From Methanosarcinales archaeon (GTDB lineage: Archaea > Halobacteriota > Syntropharchaeia > Alkanophagales > Methanospirareceae): a DNA stretch of 7,825 nucleotides. How positions within the stretch are numbered: position 1 is the first letter of the stretch; each line of letters starts with the position of its first letter. The notes below the pieces were generated by a model. It did no database searches. It had not been told where the DNA came from and saw only the letters and a list, made by a program, of their open reading frames with translations. The position numbers and the translations under genes were made by a program. The DNA is taken from assembly GCA_003661125.1 (NCBI GenBank), contig QMVO01000070.1:1-7825 (forward strand), in the 5' to 3' direction. Below, one piece after another: positions 1 to 7,300 of this stretch.

Positions 1-220
1 ATACCACGTAGTGCAGTAGAATATTGATTATCGGTGTATGACTGGATAGTATGTCTGACTTGGGGATAACTCTGGGGAGTAGTATATCTTCAGTGCATTA
101 CCAATCAATTTGGAGAGGATACACAAATACCAATAATGTAATGCCAAGTAGTATATTTCATAAGATATTTCCACATCATATGTTTAACTTCTTCGCTCAT
201 TTTTCTCTATTTCTTTAATA
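1..220. other. Left-edge region without a convincing gene
   Basis: I see no gene here that I can support. The region holds a 10-base direct repeat (agtagtatat at 78-87 and 147-156), which brackets a 7-base inverted pair (gcattac at 95-101, gtaatgc at 138-144). A 31-codon open frame on the minus strand (105-200) starts with ATG 20 bases after the stop of the neighbouring broken gene and contains a hydrophobic stretch (WHYIIGICV), but it lacks a clear ribosome binding site and resembles nothing I know. A plus-strand frame open from the left edge stops at base 27 after eight codons, too short to judge. No tRNA cloverleaf or oligo-T terminator was seen. Confidence 0.5.
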
Positions 221-551
221 TTACTTCTCCATACCAATTTTTGAATTATCAATGCTATAATGGAATTTTTCAGGAACAGCGTTTGTGGGCATTTTATATA
301 CAATCGAGATATGCTCTCCTTCGTCTGGCGATAAATTAATATAATCCTTATACTGATGATAAAGTACGAGGTAAGGTGTTCCACTTGGGCACCGATACTG
401 AATCAACACTGATACCAACCTCGTCAATCCATACTATTTCACCCACTTTTGATGTTTTTGGTTCCCATGGTCTTTCCTGTTCAACAGAGAAAAAGAGTAT
501 TGTGAAAATTGCAAAAAAGCCGATGAGCACACCAATTTCCCATTTCTTCAT
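221..551 (-). pseudogene. Small membrane-anchored protein, frameshifted (DUF4352-like layout)
   Basis: The ATG at 549-551 follows a very good ribosome binding site and opens with MKKWEIGVLIGFFAIFTILF, a single N-terminal membrane segment or lipid-less signal anchor. It continues KVGEIVWIDEVGISVDSVSV and then runs to a stop at 348-350. The next frame carries on with SGTPYLVLYHQYKDYINLSP and GEHISIVYKMPTNAVPEKFHYSI, ending at 221-223. Skipping one base in the CCC codon (plus-strand GGG at 387-389) joins the two into a 109-residue protein. The layout, a membrane anchor followed by a small beta-rich domain with a KVGEIV start and a MPxxxxPEKFHYSI end, recalls extracytoplasmic DUF4352-type domains, but the domain would be short and this match is only an impression. 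It could be a true frameshift mutation, a sequencing indel, or two unrelated reading frames. Function is unknown. Confidence 0.5.
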
Positions 552-558
552 ACCTTTT

Positions 559-566
559 CCTCCTTT
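559..566 (-). promoter_or_regulatory. Strong ribosome binding site of the frameshifted small gene
   Basis: On the minus strand the sequence reads aaaggagg, with 7 bases between the GGAGG core and the ATG at 549-551. It is the best Shine-Dalgarno match in the window and is the main reason to regard this broken frame as a real gene. Upstream, two T/A-rich stretches (about 580-588 and 602-609) could be the TATA element; the second leaves room for a leader containing this site. Confidence 0.65.
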
Positions 567-656
567 AGAATGTATTACATATAAAAATACAGTTGGATGG
601 GAATAAAAAGGTATCGGTTGGGAGGTGAATTTTAACTGATGTGAATTTTTTTCTCT

Positions 657-2303
657 TTATATATCCACCTCAAACCCCACTACCGGATAGTTAAGCCCAA
701 AATTAAGAATTACTTCGGGATGCAGCTCACCAAAGACGCCTATATGCTTACCATCCCGTAGAATATCCGCTCTTCTACCTTCTAAAAATGCGCCATCTTC
801 TGATTCCACCAAGGCTGCATCTTTTAGCCTCAGCTCCTTCAGTACCACATCCACCACCGACTTAACCTCTGCGAAGTTCGCTGATGCATGTGTCGAGACC
901 GCAGCAAGCCTGTATTTCTCCTTGAAGCTTAACACTACCGGACCCACTTCAAAAATCCGCTGTGGTAAGTCCCGATGCTTGTTAAGCGAAAGAATATCCA
1001 GTAAATTCGGTAAAATAGAACATCTAAGCATAGTATGCTCACGGCTTATTGGCGATGCCACTCCTACCTTTTCTGCTCTGCTCTTTCGTCCCATCCACTC
1101 AAACTGTCTCTTCTCCGAGGTAAGTGTAAAAGTCAAGACCTCAAAATATCCCAAACCGGTCATTATTCCCCTCACCGCTCCCTCTTTATCCTCTATCGGA
1201 TGCGCTTCGCCTATAACCATCGTCCCTGGAATCTCTGGCTCTATCCTGTCATATCCATAACCAATAGCGATGTCTTCAATTATGTCCCATGGATGGAGTA
1301 CATCATACCGATAAGCCGGTATCTTCACAACCAGCATTTCTTCACCGCTTCTCTTTCTCATCGCCCCCAACACTTCTGCACCAAGCCCCATTCGCTCACA
1401 GCATCTCTTGCATTCCTCCACACTCAAGTCAATACCTATGAGCGAATTGACTTCCTTTACAGATATTTCCATCTCCTCAGGCTCGAAACAAGGCGTTTCT
1501 TTCTCCTCTTCACCTTCTGGGCACGGGTAGTGAAGCAGCACCGACTGAATCTGCCCCCCACGCTCTGCAAGTGCACATGCTATAATATTGAGTGCAATCG
1601 AGACGTTCACATCCAAGCCCGTAACATCTATAAAGATGTCCGTTGTGGATTCTGTCACGCGCGTCAGCTCTGCATTGATAATAGGAGGAAAAGAAAGAAC
1701 ATTTTTGGCTGAATCCAGAATCAATGGATATTTTGGCTTATCTTCGAGAATGTAGCGGAATGCAATCCCTTTTGGATGTCGCTTTAAAATCTCATCCATC
1801 GTCATTTCTTCCTCGTAGTCAAGTGGAACAAAAGAGAACAGAGGATCGACTGCAAGATACCTGAATGGTGGTTTCACCTTCGCTAAGTCATGCACGCCAA
1901 TCGAAACTTTTTCGCGATTTCGTCCTATCCCACGGTGCAAATGTTCCTGTAAGAGCATCAGCGATTCTATCGTACTCGAATCCAACCGCAAGTTTTTCAC
2001 CACTCCACAAACGATATAAGGTCGCACGTCCAGAACCGAAGCGTCCACAACCATCTCGATGCCTGACTTATCCACTTTGTAACTAACCAATCCAGGTTTG
2101 ACGCCCAGAAATTGTTTTAGAGCACGGGAAACACCCTCGACACTGAATAAATCAGGTCGGTTGGGAAAAAACTCCACATCCATATAATCCGCTTCCATCC
2201 GTTCTACGTCTGCACACATCAGTGGTAGCCTTTCCTTTATCTTTTCGATGCGTACACCGGTAAGGTTTTCCAAATCTTCGTACGGTAATCTTATTACAGG
2301 CAT
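657..2303 (-). CDS. pheT: Phenylalanyl-tRNA synthetase beta subunit (archaeal type)
   Basis: This is the beta chain of the cytosolic (alpha-beta)2 enzyme that charges tRNA-Phe with phenylalanine; the catalytic alpha chain PheS is not in the window. At 548 residues it has the usual length of the archaeal/eukaryotic form, which lacks the N-terminal tRNA-binding and C-terminal anticodon-binding domains of bacterial PheT. The start MPVIRLPYEDLENLTG and NRPDLFSVEGVSRAL (48-62) mark the N-terminal B1 region. Residues ~100-260 form the B3/B4 editing region (GIGRNREKVSIGVHDLAKVK at 125-144). B5 spans ~278-360 (PAYRYDVLHPWDIIEDIAIGYGYDR at 329-353), and the catalytic-like fold fills the rest, with FGELHPEVILNFGLNYPVVG at 524-543. 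An in-frame TAA lies two codons before the ATG, so this start is the furthest possible; a GGAG site sits 13 bases upstream. The gene appears intact and seems to have its own promoter. Confidence 0.97.
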   Translation of the reverse strand: MPVIRLPYEDLENLTGVRIEKIKERLPLMCADVERMEADYMDVEFFPNRPDLFSVEGVSRALKQFLGVKPGLVSYKVDKSGIEMVVDASVLDVRPYIVCGVVKNLRLDSSTIESLMLLQEHLHRGIGRNREKVSIGVHDLAKVKPPFRYLAVDPLFSFVPLDYEEEMTMDEILKRHPKGIAFRYILEDKPKYPLILDSAKNVLSFPPIINAELTRVTESTTDIFIDVTGLDVNVSIALNIIACALAERGGQIQSVLLHYPCPEGEEEKETPCFEPEEMEISVKEVNSLIGIDLSVEECKRCCERMGLGAEVLGAMRKRSGEEMLVVKIPAYRYDVLHPWDIIEDIAIGYGYDRIEPEIPGTMVIGEAHPIEDKEGAVRGIMTGLGYFEVLTFTLTSEKRQFEWMGRKSRAEKVGVASPISREHTMLRCSILPNLLDILSLNKHRDLPQRIFEVGPVVLSFKEKYRLAAVSTHASANFAEVKSVVDVVLKELRLKDAALVESEDGAFLEGRRADILRDGKHIGVFGELHPEVILNFGLNYPVVGFEVDI

Positions 2304-2448
2304 ATTCGATTACACACTCCTTTCATTATGCCATCAATTTCTTTAAATTAAATTAGAATAAATATAAGTAATGGTCTTCATTTAATAATAAATAAACTCC
2401 TTTCAAGAACAAAACCCCGTTCGGAATAGGAATTATTTATATCGGACA
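2304..2448 (-). promoter_or_regulatory. pheT promoter and leader region
   Basis: This AT-rich gap separates the HypE remnant from pheT. On the minus strand a TATA-like element (cttatatttatt, about 2357-2368) lies ~60 bases before the pheT ATG, which would put transcription start near 2338 and give a leader of ~35 bases that includes the ribosome binding site. That site, tgaaaggagt at 2316-2325, occurs a second time, exactly, at 2396-2405, where no convincing start codon follows at normal spacing. A second AT-rich stretch (2381-2395) could be an alternative TATA element. A T-rich stretch just after the HypE stop (about 2403-2415) might weakly terminate the upstream transcript. The assignment is by position and composition only. 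Confidence 0.5.
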
Positions 2449-2709
2449 TCAGCATATCCTCGGTACCGGATCGGCTATTGGAGGATCCACAATTCTTCTC
2501 CCACCGACTCGTGTCTTCATCACCACTCCTTTTATCTCTTTCGTCACAGAACCAATTATCTCCGCTTCTTTTCCCTTTTCTGTTCCTCTCAGTGCATCAA
2601 GCACATCTTCTGCTCGCTCTTTCACCACGCCCATAACCACCTTTCCTTCATTTCCTACCTCCAAAGGGTCTATCCCGAGCATCTCGCACGCATTTCTAAC
2701 CGATTCAAT
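2449..2709 (-). pseudogene. hypE: HypE C-terminal fragment ([NiFe]-hydrogenase maturation), truncated
   Basis: Translation of this frame gives ~86 residues matching the end of HypE, the PurM/AIR-synthase-like protein that dehydrates a carbamoyl group on its last cysteine to a thiocyanate and so supplies cyanide ligands for the NiFe site. The order is ESVRNACEMLGIDPLEVGNE, then KVVMGVVKERAEDVLDALR, EAEIIGSVTKEIKGVVMKT and VGGRRI, ending in the family's hallmark PRIC with the modified cysteine as last residue. A complete HypE has about 330-350 residues, so the N-terminal ATP-binding three quarters are missing. Upstream of 2709 the frame runs into a stop at 2716-2718, and sequence belonging to the cohesin-like gene takes over in another frame. 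The internal ATG at 2680-2682 has no clear ribosome binding site, although it overlaps the end of the upstream frame. Without its ATP-binding part the fragment should be inactive in cyanide ligand synthesis. It may be a deletion scar or an assembly misjoin. Confidence 0.85.
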
Positions 2710-3149
2710 ATACTTCTATCCCCTTCTATCCCCTTAACTTCAAAACATATTTTTGCTAAATAGCCCGAACCGCTTACGCCGGTGTCTCCAGGAATATCGA
2801 ACGTCACTCGGATTGCGTCTTTATCCACAAACTCCCATCCTTCTACTGGTATTGTTGTCTCGCCTAAGCGTCCATCCTTAACGTCCGTAACGTTCACTAC
2901 AGTTGAATTGAAGAAGAAGCCGAACTGTCCCGCCTTGAAATCTTTTATATAACCCACATTTATGATTGCATCAAAAGTCTCTCCTACCCCTACATACGCA
3001 GGTGCATTAACCCAGACCCTGACTTCTACTTCTTGTGCCGCCGCGGGAGTTGCGAGAAGCACGAAAGTCATTACAACAAATAAAGCAACCATACCCCTTA
3101 CCATTGGCGAATTTAAGACCTTTTTGCTATCTCTATCTTTTTGTTTCAT
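2670..3149 (-). CDS. Secreted cohesin-like domain protein, C-terminally truncated
   Basis: This 159-residue frame starts with a positively charged leader and a hydrophobic segment (VRGMVALFVVMTFVLLATPAAAQE, residues 17-40) that looks like a signal peptide cleaved after AAA. The mature part is a beta-rich module resembling archaeal cohesin domains: VWVNAPAYVGVGETFDAIIN (45-64), FKAGQFGFFFNSTVVNVTDV (71-90), AIRVTFDIPG (112-121) and GYLAKICFEVKG (129-140). Such modules usually continue with a final strand after a GDxSxL segment; here GDRSILN (143-149) is followed by ten residues read from hypE sequence in the wrong frame, then a stop. The product therefore lacks its last strand and anything beyond it, such as a cell-surface anchor. 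The ATG is preceded by GGGGG with 7 bases of spacing and lies 24 bases after the permease stop, so it may be co-transcribed with it. Partner and function are unknown; cohesin-like is a family-level impression, fairly good on the pattern. Confidence 0.7.
   Translation of the reverse strand: MKQKDRDSKKVLNSPMVRGMVALFVVMTFVLLATPAAAQEVEVRVWVNAPAYVGVGETFDAIINVGYIKDFKAGQFGFFFNSTVVNVTDVKDGRLGETTIPVEGWEFVDKDAIRVTFDIPGDTGVSGSGYLAKICFEVKGIEGDRSILNRLEMRARCSG
2713..2735 (-). repeat. 10-base tandem repeat next to the cohesin/HypE junction
   Basis: The plus-strand unit ttctatcccc occurs twice in tandem (2714-2723, 2724-2733), and the period-10 match extends to 23 bases in all. It encodes the KGIEGDRS part of the cohesin-like frame. 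A third exact copy lies at 3151-3160, where it overlaps the ribosome binding site of the same gene. The repeat ends within about ten bases of the point where hypE sequence begins. Confidence 0.8.
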
Positions 3150-3154
3150 TTTCT

Positions 3155-3165
3155 ATCCCCCATCC
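3155..3165 (-). promoter_or_regulatory. G-rich ribosome binding site of the cohesin-like gene
   Basis: On the minus strand ggatgggggat precedes the ATG at 3147-3149, the GGGGG core being 7 bases away. It is not a textbook GGAGG, but it is the best start signal for this frame and supports the long signal-peptide start over the internal Met at residue 16. It fills most of the 24-base gap after the permease gene. Confidence 0.45.
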
Positions 3166-3173
3166 ATATTCTT

Positions 3174-4307
3174 TTAATTTTCATCTGTTTTCATCTCATC
3201 CAAGCGGAATATCATTTTAATCAGCAGATAAATGAATAGAGGGACGCCAATTAAGCTTGTTATTATACCTATCGGGGTAATAACAGGTGCTATAATCGTC
3301 CTTGCCGCAATGTCCGCTCCAACGAGTAATAAAGCGCCAAGAATACCTGATGCAGGAAGTAGAAACTTGTTATCCTTTCCTACAGTTACATACGCTATAT
3401 GAGGTGCGATCAATCCTATGAATGCTATTCCACCTGTGAAACTCACTGTGCTCGCAACCAGGAGTGACGCAATCGCTATTATAAAGGTTCTAACATGCTT
3501 AACCTTCACATCAGGGCTATTCTCTGGCTTAAATCCAACACCAATAGTATCGAAGTCCCGCAATTTTAATATGAGTGCAGAAATAAGCAAAAGAATGCAA
3601 CACACTACAAGTACGGCAGGCACTGGACCCGGTAAGGGTATAGAAACTTGACCTAGATTTAAGTGGAAAACAATCTTATCCCATGAAGCTCTTCCAAGAC
3701 TGCCAACTGACCAAAACACCGCTGCTCTTACCGCTTCTACCTCACAAAAATATAAAATCAATGATCGCAAGGTGGTGAATAGCCATATCATTGCAATACC
3801 CATAATTACTACAACCACAATCCCCAGAGGCGTTGCTCCCACACGGTTTGCCAAATAAAGGATGAAGAGGGAAGTGATGAAAGCAAATATAAAAGCGGTT
3901 CCTATTACAGGGTATTCACCTATTATCGGAACCGAGGCAACACCAAGAATTATGGCAAGAGCAGCACCAAACCCAGCACCTGATGAGACTCCAAGCGTGT
4001 AAGGAGATGCGAGCGGATTCTTAAGCACTCCTTGCATGAGACTTCCTGCAATACCAAGACTAATGCCTACCATGATGCCCGTGAGAATTCGTGGTATTCT
4101 CAAGTTCCATACAACGATCTCTTTTGTCGTCTCGGGATTTTGAAATAGTCCATGCCATATTATTGAATACACTTCTGTGACTGTGATAGGACAAGAGCCA
4201 AGCGTTACTGATACGGCAGAGATGAAAAGTAAAAGGAAAAGAAGAAAAAAGATGAAAAAAATGGAAATAACCTTCTTGATATTTGATTTTTTGTTTTTAT
4301 CTTCCAT
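3174..4307 (-). CDS. FecCD/BtuC-type ABC transporter permease
   Basis: This is an integral membrane subunit of an ABC importer of the vitamin B12 / iron-chelate class, which forms the channel as a homodimer and couples to a BtuD/FecE-type ATPase. From the ATG at 4305-4307 it has 377 residues, slightly longer than the usual ~330-350. TM1 covers ~13-36. The family signature follows: RIPRILTGIMVGISLGIAG at 70-88, then QGVLKNPLASPYTLGVSSGA at 92-111. The coupling-helix motif GGIAFIGLIAPHIA lies at 292-305, and ADIAART with PIGIITSLIGVPLFIYLL closes the last helices. About ten membrane segments are apparent. A GTG at 4326-4328 in the same frame would add seven residues and overlap the cobN end by 17 bases; I prefer the ATG because GAGGTGG precedes it at ideal spacing. 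It starts 4 bases after the cobN stop, so the two are surely co-transcribed. The substrate may be a corrinoid, cobalt or iron chelate; the sequence alone cannot choose. Confidence 0.93.
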   Translation of the reverse strand: MEDKNKKSNIKKVISIFFIFFLLFLLLFISAVSVTLGSCPITVTEVYSIIWHGLFQNPETTKEIVVWNLRIPRILTGIMVGISLGIAGSLMQGVLKNPLASPYTLGVSSGAGFGAALAIILGVASVPIIGEYPVIGTAFIFAFITSLFILYLANRVGATPLGIVVVVIMGIAMIWLFTTLRSLILYFCEVEAVRAAVFWSVGSLGRASWDKIVFHLNLGQVSIPLPGPVPAVLVVCCILLLISALILKLRDFDTIGVGFKPENSPDVKVKHVRTFIIAIASLLVASTVSFTGGIAFIGLIAPHIAYVTVGKDNKFLLPASGILGALLLVGADIAARTIIAPVITPIGIITSLIGVPLFIYLLIKMIFRLDEMKTDEN

Positions 4308-4311
4308 TTTT

Positions 4312-7300
4312 TTATTCCACCTCTTCACCCACCTTCTTCACAGAAACAGCCTCTTTCCACTCTTCCACCGTCATCACGTCTATCGCTCCTCCTTGAAAAT
4401 CGCCTTTTACCTCGCCCATCTTCTCTTCTATCCATCCTTCCATCTCGAGGTACGCGCTCTTCAATCCTTCAATCACTTCTTCGTCTGCCTTCCATAATCC
4501 GCGCTCATAAGCTTCCAACAACCTCCTGCCAATCTCCTCAAGCGCCCATGGATTATTCTCTTCAAAGAACTCCCTCATCTCCGCATCCAAAACGAACGTC
4601 CTTGCAATCTCATCGAATATCCGGTCATCTACTTCCTGTGTTGTCGCTTCCCAACCATAAACTCTTCCTATTCGTTTTGATATGTCCCCTGCACCCTTGT
4701 ATCCATGACGCTTCATCCCTTCTATCCACTTTGGATTTAGCAACTTCGTCCGGACAATTCTTCTCACCTCGTCTGCGAGGCTTCTTACTTCTATCTTATC
4801 CTGGTCTCTTGTATCACCATAATATGCGCATACATCCCGACCAGAAATCACCCTCGCTGCATTGGTTAGCCCTCCATGTGTTCCAAAATAGCAACAACAG
4901 CCGCACAGGTCGTATTCATCTGTAACTGTCTTGTTGAAAGTCAAATCAACGGTTTTAAGCTGTGTTACAAAATTATCATGCGCTTCGACACCAAAATTTT
5001 TTTTCCCGTATGCATATCCATTCCAGTGCACAAACACATCCGACAAATCCGTATCCTCCTTCCATGCAGATGCATATACCGCCAGGTTCACGCCATTCCC
5101 ATACGTGCCAGGCTTACTTGCAAATATGCGTGCAAATTCATTCCCTTTTTCTTCTATACTTTCTCGCATTTTTTCCAATGTCGATGCATGCTTTCTCAAA
5201 TAGTTCTTTTCTATGGGCTCAGCAAGCATTGCAACCTCTCTAATTGCCTCGTCTAAGAGTTCGATGCAGTTATAAAAACAGTCTCTTATAATTCCACTCA
5301 CTCTTATTGTGACATCTATTCGCGGGCGACCGAGTTCTTCCAGAGGAATTATCCTGTATTCCTTTACCCTTCCATCTTTCCAAACCGGCTCCACACCGAT
5401 TAGATGCATTATCTGTGCGAGCTGCTCGCCATCCGCCCACATGATATCCGAAGCCATCCAGTACATTGCTATGTTTTCCGGAAGCTTTCCGTTCTCCTCC
5501 TCGTATTTCCTTATTACACCATCCGCAAGTCGCTTTCCAATCTCCCACGCTCCTCTTGTAGGAACTTTGAACGGATCGAGGGAATAGAAGTTCCTGCCTG
5601 TTGGTAGTATATCGAGCTTACCCCTTGTTATGAGCCCTGATGGTCCTGGTTCAATGTAGCCAGCATCAAAGCCGTGTAACAAACTTCCCTGCTCGTCCGA
5701 TGCCTCTATCCTCGCAGAAATATCCATTACCTTCTCCCACAACAAATAGAGCTTTTCCGCCTCTTTCCTCTCAAACCTATCTCCTAATATCCTCTTCGCT
5801 GCGTCCAAAGGGTGCTCTTCAGTCAGGAATGCAGAAATAAACTCCTTTGCAATGCCATCCACCCAGGCTAAAAACTCGCTTCCTGCATCAGGAGGCTGGA
5901 TATCCTGTCCCAAAAGCGCAAAAATCAATTTCCTCAGCTCGGAATCGTGCCTCAGTATCGAGTTGATGAACTCAACCTTCTTATCACCTTCCGGAACTTC
6001 ACCGAAGATATGCATACCATCAGGAATCTGCGTGTTGTATATGCGCGTGATAGCCTCATGTGCAATTTCTATTATTTTCTCTAAGGAATCCCCATTCTCT
6101 AATCTTTTGTCAAGTCTTATTTCCTCCGACAGTTTCGTTTTCCTTATCAAATCAATAATAATGTGCTCCAGAGCATGTGCCCTTACCTTGTCCGATGTTT
6201 TTGTCTTGTTATATTCTGCAATATGGTCTTCAAGCTCCTTTAAATCGCCATATAAACCACTTTCTGTCATAACGGTTTGCATGTGGTCTATAAGCGTTGC
6301 ATAACTTCTTCTCTTTGCGATTGTCCCTTCCGGTGGATTATCAGAATTGTAGATATACAAATGAGGCAAATTTCCGATAGCGGTATCAGGATAGCAGCTT
6401 TCGGATAGCGCAACAGATTTACCGGGCAAAAATTCCAGGTTTCCATGTGTTCCCACATGAACAATCACGTCAGCACCGAAAGTATTTTCTAAATAATGAT
6501 AGGTTGCGAGATATTGATGAGGAGGAGGCACTTCAGGGTCGTGAAGGATTTTACAGACCTGACCATCGCATCTTGAACCCGCGCAACCACGCTTCGGCTG
6601 TGTGCATACTACTGCATTTCCATATTTTACGCCTGTCACCACGATTTTACCATCGTAAACCATTGCTGCTGGGACACCATTCTTCTCTTCACCAGGTGGA
6701 TTGCCCCACGCTTCACATGTTCTTTCCTTCACTTTTTGGCTTAGGGTATCAAACCATTTCTCATAATCATCCTTGCTTATTAGCGCAAGTGCGCCGCCCT
6801 TATCCACGATTTCATCCACTGTTGTCCATCTGAACTCTGAAATTGCCTTATGATCCATAATATTCTCTATAAGTTCTTTTCCACTTTCTGGCGGTTCGAC
6901 TGAATATCCTGCATCCTTCATGCTCTTCAATATCCTCGCTACACTTTCCAGGGCATCAAGATGTGCTGCACTCCCTACTGTTGCCTCAACGCTTGCACAG
7001 GGATTGTTATGAAGGATGAATGCAACTCTTCTTTCGGATTTTGGTTTTTCTTTTAGTTCTATCCATTTCTTCACCCTATTCACAACCTTTTTCACCCTTT
7101 CATCTATCTGCGTATGCCACTCAAAAACTGTTTCGTTATCACTATCCCTCCTTGATACCCCGATAATTATCGGTTCGATTAAGCCCTCTAATTCGGGCAT
7201 CGCAACACTCCAGCCAACCTCCATGCTGCTTATTCCCTGACTATCCGCTCTCCATTCTTCTTCTGTCCTGTGGTATGCCATCAGTGGGTGGAATACAGGA

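Noticed and set aside
105..200. 31-codon minus-strand frame as a small membrane protein
   Set aside because: It has a plausible hydrophobic stretch but no convincing ribosome binding site and no recognisable relative, so I mention it only in the region note.
184..384. 66-codon minus-strand frame overlapping the frameshifted small gene
   Set aside because: The other two frames join into a coherent anchored protein, while this one lacks a ribosome binding site and is rich in unrelated residues.
1035..1712. Long open frame of 225 codons on the plus strand opposite pheT
   Set aside because: It lies wholly inside the intact, clearly recognisable pheT on the other strand, has no recognisable domain, and its composition is that expected of an antisense shadow.
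2343..2381. 12-codon frame before pheT as an attenuation leader peptide
   Set aside because: It contains no phenylalanine codon, its spacing from the upstream SD-like word is about 17 bases, and no alternative hairpins or terminator were seen.
2713..2735. Tandem 10-base repeat as the cause of the frame change between cohesin and HypE
   Set aside because: Removing or adding one copy leads straight to stop codons and does not bring the cohesin-like frame into line with the HypE frame, so the repeat alone cannot explain the break.
5852..6304. 150-codon open frame on the plus strand opposite cobN
   Set aside because: It is antisense to conserved CobN sequence, with a serine- and isoleucine-rich translation typical of a shadow frame and no start signal I trust.
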